From assembly GCA_024224995.1 (NCBI GenBank), contig JAAENB010000035.1, positions 1 to 12,162 of the forward strand: 12,162 nt of DNA, given 5' to 3'. This stretch comes from a bacterium. Lineage in GTDB: Bacteria > Spirochaetota > UBA4802 > UBA5550. Within the stretch, counting starts at the first letter, position 1; each line of letters starts with the position of its first letter. The notes beneath the pieces are model-generated. The model had not been told where the DNA came from and searched no databases. It saw nothing but the letters and a program-made list of their open reading frames with translations. Of this stretch, positions 1-6,435 are shown one piece after another. The position numbers and the translations under genes are program-made.

Positions 1-51
1 AATAGCGCCGACTACAACCAGCCATCTGTTCATAACTTTTTCGTTAGACAT
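1..51 (-). CDS. OFA-type MFS transporter, 5' end only
   Basis: Reading leftward from an ATG at 51, the sequence gives MSNEKVMNRWLVVVGAI before the window ends. An AGGAGG ribosome binding site lies at 66-61, nine bases upstream, so this is a real start. The peptide NRWLVVVGAI directly after a short charged leader is typical of the first membrane helix of oxalate/formate antiporter (OFA) family transporters of the major facilitator superfamily, which exchange small organic anions across the inner membrane. Only 17 residues are visible, so substrate and even family membership rest on this short match. The gene diverges from the motility-like gene at 393. Confidence 0.55.
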   Translation of the reverse strand, partial: MSNEKVMNRWLVVVGAI

Positions 52-86
52 GAAAAATCATCCTCCTAAAGTATTTTTAATTCCAT

Positions 87-201
87 ATATAGCGGCTTCT
101 CAACAAAACGGTAAAAGAACACCTTCTTTTGACTTTCAAACAGTGTTCAACATACGAAAAAAGGTTTATTCCCATTCCTTATTCTTTAGAAGCCGTTATA
201 T
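87..201. repeat. Spaced inverted repeat upstream of the transporter
   Basis: The arms are atatagcggcttct at 87-100 and agaagccgttatat at 188-201. They are 14 bp each with one mismatch, separated by 87 bp. The near arm lies about 40 bp upstream of the transporter start and overlaps a weak -10-like TATATA on the minus strand. It could be a pair of operator sites. The rest of 67-327 is AT-rich and shows no other gene or RNA that I recognise. Confidence 0.45.
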
Positions 202-327
202 TTATGTAGAATTTTTTTTATGATTCTTTAAATATTTTGAGGTTAATATTTCAAAGAGTCGTATTTAATCAAGAATATTTTAGTTTGTACCCGGATTAAT
301 TTAAGTTAATAGCTCTATTTTTTTTAC

Positions 328-354
328 TAAAGAATTCGCTCATTATGCCGATAA
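328..354 (+). promoter_or_regulatory. Sigma-28 (FliA-type) flagellar promoter
   Basis: TAAAGAAT at 328-335, an 11-base spacer, then GCCGATAA at 347-354. This matches the known FliA consensus TAAAGTTT-N11-GCCGATAA fully in the -10 box, in the spacer length and in TAAAG. Transcription would start near 361, about 32 bases before the ATG at 393. The ATG at 345 sits inside the spacer/-10 and would not be transcribed from this promoter. Confidence 0.8.
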
Positions 355-392
355 TCGGATATAAGGTCTATAACGGACTCACGGAGGACGCC

Positions 393-560
393 ATGGAAGT
401 AAACACCGGATTAGCAAACATAGCAGAAAGCACCCAGAGAATGGGCGATTTGTTAAAAAACATGACAAGTGCTCAACTGAACATTGCAGATAAGATGACA
501 AAAATCAATGTCACTGCCCAGGTTGAGGGGCTCGGCGAAAACCTGGACGTGAAGGCTTAA
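393..560 (+). CDS. Small YjfB-like putative motility protein
   Basis: A 55-residue protein beginning MEVNTGLANIAES and ending GLGENLDVKA. The start at 393 is preceded by GGAGG at 383-387. An earlier in-frame ATG at 345 would give 71 residues but lies within the sigma-28 promoter, so I reject it. Length, lack of a signal peptide, an amphipathic helical middle rich in Met, Gln, Asn and Thr, and the ending (Gly-x-Asn-hydrophobic-Asp-hydrophobic) resemble the YjfB family (about 60 residues), whose molecular role is not established. The flagellar-type promoter supports a motility-linked role. No other flagellar gene is in view, so it is a single-gene unit. Confidence 0.65.
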   Translation: MEVNTGLANIAESTQRMGDLLKNMTSAQLNIADKMTKINVTAQVEGLGENLDVKA

Positions 561-562
561 AA

Positions 563-676
563 GAAGTTTCAAGTTTGAGGTTTGAAGTTTGAAGTTTTTT
601 CAAGACTTTGTAAAAAACAAAACTCCTTCCAAAATACTTCAAACTTCTAACTTTAAACCTTTAAACCTCAAACTTC
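563..676. repeat. AAACTTCAAACCT-type inverted repeat element
   Basis: The left arm (563-600) is built of gaagtttgaggtttgaag-like units and the right arm (636-676) of the complementary aaacttc/aaacctc units. Together they form a long imperfect stem around an approximately 35-base centre. It lies between the convergent motility gene and the Hsp20 terminator. Related units recur at 1800-1830 and 5605-5676. It is non-coding: the plus-strand frame running through it merely overlaps the Hsp20 gene antisense. Confidence 0.75.
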
Positions 677-679
677 CCC

Positions 680-711
680 AAAAAAAAAGGCAGCGTCCTC
701 GAAACGCTGCC
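680..711 (-). terminator. Intrinsic terminator of the Hsp20 operon
   Basis: The arms ggcagcg (689-695) and cgctgcc (705-711) form a perfect 7-bp GC-rich stem with a 9-base loop. On the minus strand it is followed directly by nine T (680-688). It lies 43 bases beyond the Hsp20 stop codon. There is no T run on the plus side, so it acts on leftward transcripts only. Confidence 0.88.
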
Positions 712-753
712 CCTGTTAAACCTGTATATTTTCAGGAAAAATTTCCTGCTAAT

Positions 754-1125
754 TCATTTTGTTCCTATTTCAATCTTTCTTGGTTTAACCTCCTCATGCT
801 TGTGCAGCACCAGGGAGAGAACTCCATTATTGAGCGAAGCTTCTATCCCGTTTTTGTCGACATCGTTCCCAATCCTGAACTTCCGGTAAAAATCGGCTGT
901 AGAGTACTCGGAATATTTCAGTTCTTTCCCTTCGGGAGCATAAGGGGCAACAGATCCTTTAATTTCCAGCTCAGTGTCGTGGAGAGTAACATCGAGATTC
1001 TCTTTTACAACACCCGGCATGTCGAACCGGAGTGAATACTCATTCTCGGTCTCGTATACATCTACAGCGGGAACAAGAACGCATCCTTTGCTTGTATCAT
1101 TATTTTTATTAGTATCCGTATTCAT
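754..1125 (-). CDS. Small heat-shock protein, Hsp20 family (second gene of operon)
   Basis: A 123-residue cytoplasmic holdase chaperone that would bind unfolding proteins without ATP. The alpha-crystallin domain spans about residues 17-110: it opens with PAVDVYETENEY, has the DMPGV turn (35-39), and closes with the hallmark A-x-x-x-N-G-V-L at 96-103. The C-terminal IEI (118-120) is the I-x-I motif that docks subunits into oligomers. The N-terminal arm is short and polar (Asn, Thr, Asp, Lys), unlike the hydrophobic arm of its upstream partner. The ATG at 1125 has an AGGAGG at 1138-1133. It lies 31 bases downstream of the first Hsp20 gene and shares its promoter, CIRCE site and terminator. The two proteins are divergent paralogues and may form mixed oligomers. 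Confidence 0.92.
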   Translation of the reverse strand: MNTDTNKNNDTSKGCVLVPAVDVYETENEYSLRFDMPGVVKENLDVTLHDTELEIKGSVAPYAPEGKELKYSEYSTADFYRKFRIGNDVDKNGIEASLNNGVLSLVLHKHEEVKPRKIEIGTK

Positions 1126-1156
1126 AGTAATTCCTCCTTAAATTGGCGTATTTTTT

Positions 1157-1561
1157 TTAGTGTATCTCAATCTTTTTTGGCCGTGCGTCTTCGCTTTTAA
1201 CCAGCTTCACCGTAAGAATACCATTCTTAAGTTCAGCATTGATCTTTTCGGCATCGACCCGGTAAGGCAGCTTAATCCGTTTGTTGAACTTTCCAAAAAG
1301 CCGCTCTTTTTTACGATAAGCGCTTTCATTACGGTCACTCTTCTTTTCACCGCTTATAACCAGGTAATTGTTTTCAAGCTGAAGATCGAGATCTCCGGCC
1401 TCAACACCGGGAACTACGGCACGAACTTCCACTTCATCATTTCCTTCATACAAGTCGACATAAGGAAACTCTCCTTCCCTTCGCGGAGATGTTTCTCTAA
1501 AAAAATCATCCACCAGGTTCCTTAACTGCAGCGCCTCATCAAAAATATTATACATTAACAT
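1157..1561 (-). CDS. Small heat-shock protein, Hsp20 family (first gene of operon)
   Basis: A 134-residue small heat-shock protein. A hydrophobic N-terminal arm (MLMYNIFDEALQLRNLVDDFF) leads to the alpha-crystallin domain, about residues 30-123, with FPYVDLYEGNDEVEV, the VPGV turn (50-53) and A-E-L-K-N-G-I-L at 109-116. The C-terminal IEI (131-133) is the I-x-I oligomerisation motif. I chose the ATG at 1561 because AAGGAGGA lies at 1574-1567. A second ATG at 1555 is possible. An upstream in-frame ATG at 1624 falls inside the CIRCE operator and would add about 21 residues with no family similarity, so I reject it. Control is by HrcA through CIRCE, which releases transcription on heat or protein stress. 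Confidence 0.93.
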   Translation of the reverse strand: MLMYNIFDEALQLRNLVDDFFRETSPRREGEFPYVDLYEGNDEVEVRAVVPGVEAGDLDLQLENNYLVISGEKKSDRNESAYRKKERLFGKFNKRIKLPYRVDAEKINAELKNGILTVKLVKSEDARPKKIEIH

Positions 1562-1613
1562 AACAATCCTCCTTATTTTTATGTGCATCATGCGAATTTT
1601 ATTCAGTTTCTTG

Positions 1614-1640
1614 TTAGCACTCATCTTTGGTGAGTGCTAA
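1614..1640 (-). promoter_or_regulatory. CIRCE operator (HrcA binding site)
   Basis: TTAGCACTC (1614-1622), nine bases, GAGTGCTAA (1632-1640): an exact match to the CIRCE consensus TTAGCACTC-N9-GAGTGCTAA. It sits just downstream of the expected transcription start of the Hsp20 operon and about 50 bases before its first codon, as usual for HrcA repression. CIRCE normally controls groESL and dnaK operons; control of Hsp20 genes is less common. Confidence 0.97.
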
Positions 1641-1657
1641 CAACTGCTTACGATAAT

Positions 1658-1686
1658 AATATACAAAAAATTACCCCAATCGTCAA
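1658..1686 (-). promoter_or_regulatory. Sigma-70-type promoter of the Hsp20 operon
   Basis: On the minus strand, TTGACG (1686-1681), a 17-base spacer and TATATT (1663-1658). This is a near-consensus vegetative promoter. The start would fall near 1651, placing CIRCE in the first tens of transcribed bases. Confidence 0.85.
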
Positions 1687-1759
1687 CATCAGGATAAAAA
1701 AAATACCACTTTTAGGAAAAATAATTGTGAATTGCTTTTACACAAATAATGGATGGATT

Positions 1760-2233
1760 TTAAGACTTTCCCGTTTTTCTCAAACGTCCCCTGGGAAAAA
1801 ACCTCAAACTTCGAACCTCAAACCTGGAACTCTCCTCATCTCTGCCGACAAAAACTTCATTTGCCAGTATCCGCCGAATGGCAGTGATTATCTCACGGGT
1901 CATCTTATTCTTTGCCATATAGCCATTAGCACCGGCCTTCATAACCCGTTCAACATAGCAGCGTTCAGCAAACATTGAAACAACCAGGATGGGAAGAGCA
2001 GGAAAATGCTTCCGAATATTTTTTGTAAGCTCTATACCGCAGATCTCTCCCCCCAGGCAGCTGTCGGCAATAATAATGTCGGGACTCTTTTTCCCAATGG
2101 CAGCCAGGGCATCGGAAATGCTCCCTGCCTCTCCGCACACTGCTAAATCTTTCTCTCGCTTAAGCAGCTGCCGAAGCCCATCACACACAACAGGATGACT
2201 GTCGATAATAAATATTTTCACAACCTTTAACAA
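1760..2233 (-). CDS. Truncated response regulator, receiver domain only
   Basis: A receiver (REC) domain clearly paralogous to the NarL-type regulator at 2538-3191: both carry HPxVCDGLxQLL and GIELTK, the phospho-acceptor Asp in the I/V-A-D context, a switch Ser and the conserved Lys. The acidic pair is damaged: IIDSHP replaces IVDDHP, so the second Mg-binding Asp is Ser. Homology stops in the linker after the receiver, and no helix-turn-helix follows. The last 25 or so residues (SSRFEVRSLRFF and beyond) are translated from an AAACCTC-type repeat and what follows it. Start choice is uncertain: TTG at 2233 has GAGGG five bases upstream; GTG at 2245 or 2221 are alternatives. It is probably a decaying duplicate, but a single-domain phosphate sink is possible. 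No terminator is evident beyond it. Confidence 0.7.
   Translation of the reverse strand: MLKVVKIFIIDSHPVVCDGLRQLLKREKDLAVCGEAGSISDALAAIGKKSPDIIIADSCLGGEICGIELTKNIRKHFPALPILVVSMFAERCYVERVMKAGANGYMAKNKMTREIITAIRRILANEVFVGRDEESSRFEVRSLRFFPRGRLRKTGKS
1800..1830. repeat. AAACCTCAAACTTCG repeat inside the truncated regulator
   Basis: Units aacctcaaacttcg and aacctcaaacctgg in tandem, in the same style as 563-676 and 5605-5676 but in one orientation only. They are translated on the minus strand as SSRFEVRSLRF, replacing the start of the expected linker and DNA-binding domain. Confidence 0.7.
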
Positions 2234-2537
2234 GAATACCCTCACACGCAGTTGCCGCTCCAGCTCAGGCTTTCATCAAAACAGATATGCGTTGCGTTAT
2301 GTCACGTTATACCCGCTCCATGGCAAGATATGCCCGGCATGCCCTCCCCCGGCGAACTGTAACTGCTGGTTATTATTCCTTGATTTATAACATAAAATCC
2401 GGTTTATGTAAATAAGGATATGGACTATTTTTCATTAAAGGAAATTAGACTTTTTTGGTAAGGTTTTTTCTTACGAACGGACTACATAATTACTAAAAAA
2501 AAGTTAAAAAAAACGCATAAAATCAACGGGAACAAAT
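2234..2537. other. Intergenic region between the two regulators
   Basis: No gene seen. 2246-2360 is GC-richer and holds a 16-bp block, ttatgtcacgttatac at 2297-2312, repeated exactly at 7819-7834. 2380-2537 is AT-rich. A weak 5-bp hairpin (gtaag/cttac, near 2458-2476) is the only candidate terminator for the regulator to its right; it lacks a good T run. Confidence 0.55.
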
Positions 2538-3191
2538 TTAATTCTCATGCATCCATTCAATGGCAAGCTTTACCAGTTCCGTGCTGCTTTTCAGGTTTAA
2601 CTTTGTCTTTATCCTCAAGCGGTAGGTATCGATTGTTTTCACGCTCAGGTTCAACTTCCTGGCAATTTCCCTTGTTGAATGCCCGTGGCCAACCAGCTGA
2701 AAAACCTCCAGTTCACGGTCGGTTAAGGTTTCAATGGTGGCTCCAATTTTATTTGCCTGGTTATACATCAAGCCGTCAAGAAAGCGGGATGTCATTTTTT
2801 CGCTTAAGAAAATTTTCCCTTCGATTATTTGCCGTATGGCTTTTACTATGATCCCGGTCATCTCATGTTTCATAATATAGCCTCTGGCCCCTGCCCGGAT
2901 CGCCCGCTCCGCGTAGAGCGCTTCATCATGCATCGACAGCACCAGAACCGGTACACTTGGATACCGGTTCTTGATCCCCTTGGTCAGTTCAATTCCACTA
3001 ATCCCGCCTTTCAGTGATATATCAGCTACTACCAGGTCCGGATCTTTTTTCTTTATTGCCGATATGGCCTCGTTTGCGTTCTCAGCGACACCGCAAACCT
3101 CCATATCATCCTCACGCTCCAGCAGCTGCTTGAGCCCGTCACACACAATGGGATGATCATCAACTATAAATATTTTTGTTTTGGTCCTCAT
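2538..3191 (-). CDS. NarL/FixJ-family response regulator
   Basis: A 217-residue cytoplasmic transcription factor activated by phosphorylation. The receiver domain occupies about residues 4-122: acidic pair D11-D12, phospho-acceptor D57 (VVADIS), switch S86 and conserved K108. After a linker with FLDGLMYNQ, a LuxR-type helix-turn-helix fills about 153-213 (LTDRELEVFQLV, STREIARKLNLSVKTIDTYR). Domain order and length are standard. The start at 3191 has GGAGAG close upstream. The gene lies 36 bases downstream of the histidine kinase on the same strand, so the two are almost certainly co-transcribed and form a cognate pair. The target genes are unknown. Confidence 0.93.
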   Translation of the reverse strand: MRTKTKIFIVDDHPIVCDGLKQLLEREDDMEVCGVAENANEAISAIKKKDPDLVVADISLKGGISGIELTKGIKNRYPSVPVLVLSMHDEALYAERAIRAGARGYIMKHEMTGIIVKAIRQIIEGKIFLSEKMTSRFLDGLMYNQANKIGATIETLTDRELEVFQLVGHGHSTREIARKLNLSVKTIDTYRLRIKTKLNLKSSTELVKLAIEWMHEN

Positions 3192-3227
3192 ACTCTCTCC
3201 GGCAGATTCCTTTATACGTATACAACA

Positions 3228-5105
3228 TTACACGTTTTCATGTATTCTAAATTTACAAACGATCTCGGTTCCTCCTTCTTTTCCTCTCCCAATATCCATT
3301 GATGCTCCGATCATTCTGGCCCGATAGGTCATAATATTCAATCCCATTCCCTTTTTCTCTTTGATCTTTTCGGGCAGTCCTACACCGTCATCCTTGATCA
3401 TCAGGAGATTATGCCCGTTCTCACCCACCAGTTTAATATCTATTGACCGTGCTTTTGAATGCTTAACCGCGTTGGCCACCGCCTCCTGAACAATGTAGTA
3501 AAGCTGAGTGGTTATCATAATATCGGGAATTTCAACGGAACTGTCGATTTCGGCGTTACAGTCCAGGCGGTGATTTTTTTCTATCCCCCTCTTTACATCT
3601 TCAATAAGGCCGGGCAGGCCTCCTTCTTCAAGATTAACCGGAAAAAGTCCCCGCGCCAGGTTCCGGGTTTCTTTTATAGCTTTATTGATTAGATTTTCAA
3701 TCTCAATGGCATCTTCCCGGTCGCGTAATGATTTTTCCTCAAGGTTCTCAGACAAAAGACGGGCTTTTATGGCGATTCCCAGAAGATAATGGCTTAACCC
3801 GTCGTGCAGTTCTATACCTATTTTCCGCCGCTCATTTTCCCCTATATCGACCATGGCTTTTTCAAAATGAACCCGTTCGGTTATATCTCTTAAATTGATA
3901 ACAACCCCTGTTATGCTATCACTTTTGGCGATATGCGGATACATGGTTATCACCATATAGCGGCGGCCGGTGACATGATAATCATACCATTTTTCAAAAA
4001 GGATCTCTTCTCCGGCCAAACATCTATCACAATAATTCTTGAATACATTCTCAAATTCCTTCTTTCCAAAGGCTTCCTGAATTGAATAACCGATTATTTC
4101 ATCCTTTTCTTTATTTAATGCTTTAACAAAAGCATCATTGACGGCCAGAAGAGTATAATTTCTATCGATAAATGCCATATGGTCGCTTGATGAGGAAACA
4201 ATATGCTTATAAATATTCAGCGACTCTTCCGCCCGTTTTCGCTCCGTGATATTCATGGCAAGAAGGATTGCCGCAACAATCTGGTCATCACTGCTAATGG
4301 GCGCAATGCTGTTCTCATACCAGACCGATCCGCCCTCGGGATTCTCCCTTACGGACTCATATTTTTGCGGTTCCCCTGTCTCAAATACCAGCTTTAGAAG
4401 CGCTTTTACGGTTTTCTGCTCTGCCGGGGACAAATAACTATGTATACTGGACCCAATAACATCTTCCATTGGAGTATTAAGCGAGCTATGATTAGCATAC
4501 AGGATCGTTCCGTCACAATCAAGGGTTGTTATTTTTTCGGGTGCATTCTTTACCAGGGAGCGCCATTTGGCTTCCGATTCCCTGAGAGCCTCCTCCGTAA
4601 GTTTCCGCTCAATAAGCTCCTGTTTTAATTGGGCGTTTATTTCGTTATATGAATACGCCAGGCAGTATGCTCGAAGCGATGAGGTTATGAGCGTAAGCAT
4701 CTTTTGAGAAGTCATCTCTGTCTTCGACTTGTACCCGTTTATTTCATACTCCTCAACGATCTGCTGCTCGGGAGCCTGGCCCGTCTGGCCGGTTCTTAAA
4801 ATAATTTGAATTATATTATTATTCAGCTCTTTACGAATATACCGGACAACCTCCAGACCGGCATCCTCTGTTTCCATTATTACATCAACAAGAATAATTG
4901 CCGTATCGGGGTGTTTTTTTATGAGCTCTTTTGTTTCTTTACCGGAAAACGCGCTATAGAAATGAAGTTCCTGGCCGTTAAAAGAATAATTCTTGAGGAT
5001 CAGCCTGGTGGTATTATGAATATCTTCTTCATCATCAGCTATAATAATTTTCCACGGTTCGAGCCGTTCCTGCTCAATACCTATTAGATCATAACAGCCA
5101 GACAC
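3228..5105 (-). CDS. Hybrid sensor histidine kinase, REC-PAS-PAS-HisKA_3-HATPase
   Basis: A soluble 625-residue kinase with no membrane segment. Numbering from the chosen start, an N-terminal receiver spans about 18-140, with D24-D25 and phospho-Asp D74 (ILVDVIME), ending in the YKSKTEMT signature of receivers that sit in front of sensor modules. A short coiled linker (about 150-180) leads to two PAS domains (about 182-292 and 296-415), each closing in NITERKR or DITERVH. The HisKA_3 helix carries the phospho-acceptor His in ERRKIGIELHDGL (His434). The ATPase has QEAVANAVKHS, DDGVG and KGMGL boxes. I start at GTG 5105 because GGAGG lies five bases upstream. A TTG at 5135 would run through a perfect inverted repeat and lacks a binding site. 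The PAS signal is unknown; the receiver may take input from another kinase. Confidence 0.9.
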   Translation of the reverse strand: MSGCYDLIGIEQERLEPWKIIIADDEEDIHNTTRLILKNYSFNGQELHFYSAFSGKETKELIKKHPDTAIILVDVIMETEDAGLEVVRYIRKELNNNIIQIILRTGQTGQAPEQQIVEEYEINGYKSKTEMTSQKMLTLITSSLRAYCLAYSYNEINAQLKQELIERKLTEEALRESEAKWRSLVKNAPEKITTLDCDGTILYANHSSLNTPMEDVIGSSIHSYLSPAEQKTVKALLKLVFETGEPQKYESVRENPEGGSVWYENSIAPISSDDQIVAAILLAMNITERKRAEESLNIYKHIVSSSSDHMAFIDRNYTLLAVNDAFVKALNKEKDEIIGYSIQEAFGKKEFENVFKNYCDRCLAGEEILFEKWYDYHVTGRRYMVITMYPHIAKSDSITGVVINLRDITERVHFEKAMVDIGENERRKIGIELHDGLSHYLLGIAIKARLLSENLEEKSLRDREDAIEIENLINKAIKETRNLARGLFPVNLEEGGLPGLIEDVKRGIEKNHRLDCNAEIDSSVEIPDIMITTQLYYIVQEAVANAVKHSKARSIDIKLVGENGHNLLMIKDDGVGLPEKIKEKKGMGLNIMTYRARMIGASMDIGRGKEGGTEIVCKFRIHENV

Positions 5106-5120
5106 AAATACCTCCGGAGA

Positions 5121-5154
5121 TTTCCCATAAAACAACAGGTTCTTTTATGGGAAA
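5121..5154 (-). promoter_or_regulatory. Perfect 12-bp inverted repeat in the kinase leader
   Basis: tttcccataaaa (5121-5132) and ttttatgggaaa (5143-5154) form a perfect stem with a 10-base loop. It lies between the ferredoxin stop codon and the kinase, ending three bases before the kinase ribosome binding site. No T run follows on the minus strand, so it is not an ordinary intrinsic terminator for upstream genes. It may be an operator, or a leader hairpin affecting ribosome access. Confidence 0.7.
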
Positions 5155-5166
5155 AAGTATATTTTT

Positions 5167-5589
5167 TTAGACTTCCAGGTCTATTGAAGTCCCGGACATA
5201 GCATCTACCGGACATGCTTTTTTACACAACCCGCAGGCTATGCATTTTTCCGGATAAAAATCAACTTCCATTGTTTCCCTGTTTACCACAAGTGCATCGA
5301 CCCTGCATACGGTTGTACAGGCTCCGCAATGAACACATTTTTTTTCATCCCTATTTATCATGTCGGCAAGAATCTCTACCTGAACTTCCTCTTTTTTTAG
5401 ATATTTAATTGATTTATCGACGATTTCTTTTCGCCCCTTCAATTGCAGCGTTATTCGCCCTTCAAGCTTTGGCAAGATCTTCGCTTCCAGCACATTGAAT
5501 ACCATATCAAAATCTTTTGCCAATCTATAAATAATGGGTTTATACATTATATTGCTGCTAAAGATCAAAAGTATATTCTTAGACTCCAT
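5167..5589 (-). CDS. NIL domain-2[4Fe-4S] ferredoxin of homocysteine synthesis
   Basis: 140 residues. An N-terminal NIL domain (about 3-78), a small alpha/beta fold first seen at the end of methionine ABC-transporter ATPases, precedes two [4Fe-4S] motifs: C85, C88, C91, C95 and C116, C119, C122, C126. The first motif ends CRVD instead of the usual CP; the second is classical (CIACGLCKKACPVDA). In Methanosarcina and other anaerobes this NIL-ferredoxin (MA1822 type) is genetically required with a COG1900 protein for making homocysteine from aspartate semialdehyde and sulfide, presumably as electron donor. Here it is third in the operon behind COG1900 and COG2122, separated from COG2122 by a repeat-filled gap of about 90 bases. 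An AGGGG precedes the ATG at 5589. Confidence 0.9.
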   Translation of the reverse strand: MESKNILLIFSSNIMYKPIIYRLAKDFDMVFNVLEAKILPKLEGRITLQLKGRKEIVDKSIKYLKKEEVQVEILADMINRDEKKCVHCGACTTVCRVDALVVNRETMEVDFYPEKCIACGLCKKACPVDAMSGTSIDLEV

Positions 5590-5604
5590 ACATTTCCCCT
5601 TGCT

Positions 5605-5676
5605 GTAAGTCTCAAGTTTAAAGTTATTTTTTAAATCTTAAAAAAACTTCAAACATCAAACTTGAAACTTCAAACT
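5605..5676. repeat. AAACTTCAAAC-type inverted repeat element within the operon
   Basis: The left part ctcaagtttaaagtt (about 5611-5625) is complementary in style to the right part, aacttcaaacatcaaacttgaaacttcaaac (about 5646-5675). The element fills nearly all of the gap between the COG2122 stop codon and the ferredoxin leader, in the middle of an operon. Confidence 0.7.
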
Positions 5677-5679
5677 GTT

Positions 5680-6411
5680 TTATATCCCCGGATCTACCAA
5701 CTCCAGATCCCCCTGGGCTGCCATTATATCTCTGTAAATAATTACTGCTCCCTTGATCCCTTCAATATTCATGGCATACGAGAGCGCCTCTTCCACATCC
5801 GTACCCGCTTTTACCCTGTTGCAGGTTTCAGTTGCCACTGCGTCCGCCAGCGCCGTGTCCGCGGACAAAACCGTTACGGAATCGGCATTCCCATAACTAA
5901 AAGAATGCCCCACCTTCCCCGAAGAAGTACAAATACCGCCGGGGGTATTCGCGGGATCTATTTTCAACCCGATCTTCCCGGCAAAAGAAGAATCCCCGGC
6001 GAAAATACTCACCACGATTGGCCCCGTTAGCGCAAGCCAGATGTCTCCCCCGTTCTCGACTATTACCTCTTCCGCCTCTGCCGGCAGCTCCTTCCCGACA
6101 AACTCTGCTATTGCGCCCGCGACTGCCGACATGGGACCTGTCCCTGATTTTTCCGATGCCGCGTACATTGCTTCAATTATCGGCGTTCTGTTCGGCATCC
6201 TTTCAATTGGCTGATAGGATGATAAAAAAGTATCCTGCGTTTTTATATGATCCCGTATCTCGCCCCGCAGTCTCTTGACTATGCTGTTCGCGTCTACGGT
6301 CAACTCTTTCCTGGTTCGAATATAGAGATCGGTGCTTTCCATCTTCACCCTGCTGGTTACCCAGCGTTTGGATTCGGAAAAATCCCTGTAAAACCGTTCC
6401 CCATATCTCAT
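5680..6411 (-). CDS. UPF0280 / COG2122 ApbE-like protein of homocysteine synthesis
   Basis: 243 residues, normal for the family. Recognisable blocks are RYGERFYRDF at the start, TGPMSAVAGAIAE (91-103), VENGGDIW (118-125) and GICTSSGKVGHSFSYGNAD (159-177) followed by VTVLSADTALADAVAT. These are distantly related to the flavin-transfer fold of ApbE, but the protein is short and has no signal peptide. The MA1715-type COG2122 protein of Methanosarcina was reported to take part, with COG1900 and NIL-ferredoxin, in non-canonical homocysteine synthesis; its precise chemistry is not settled. The ATG at 6411 follows the COG1900 gene by 24 bases and has only a weak GGAA upstream, consistent with operon reading. 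It lies between the two partner genes, which supports a shared pathway. Confidence 0.88.
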   Translation of the reverse strand: MRYGERFYRDFSESKRWVTSRVKMESTDLYIRTRKELTVDANSIVKRLRGEIRDHIKTQDTFLSSYQPIERMPNRTPIIEAMYAASEKSGTGPMSAVAGAIAEFVGKELPAEAEEVIVENGGDIWLALTGPIVVSIFAGDSSFAGKIGLKIDPANTPGGICTSSGKVGHSFSYGNADSVTVLSADTALADAVATETCNRVKAGTDVEEALSYAMNIEGIKGAVIIYRDIMAAQGDLELVDPGI

Positions 6412-6435
6412 TTTTTATTTCCGGCAGACTGCCGC

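Noticed and set aside
345..392. Upstream ATG giving a longer motility protein (MPIIGYK...)
   Set aside because: The ATG lies within the sigma-28 promoter spacer; ATG 393 has a proper ribosome binding site.
589..1035. A 148-codon plus-strand open frame
   Set aside because: It starts in repeat DNA, runs through the terminator and lies antisense to the Hsp20 gene; composition is not protein-like and there is no ribosome binding site.
1562..1624. Longer Hsp20 start at 1624
   Set aside because: It begins inside the CIRCE operator and adds a basic leader unlike the family; AAGGAGGA precedes ATG 1561.
5106..5135. TTG start for the kinase
   Set aside because: It would translate through the perfect hairpin and has no ribosome binding site; GTG 5105 has GGAGG at ideal spacing.
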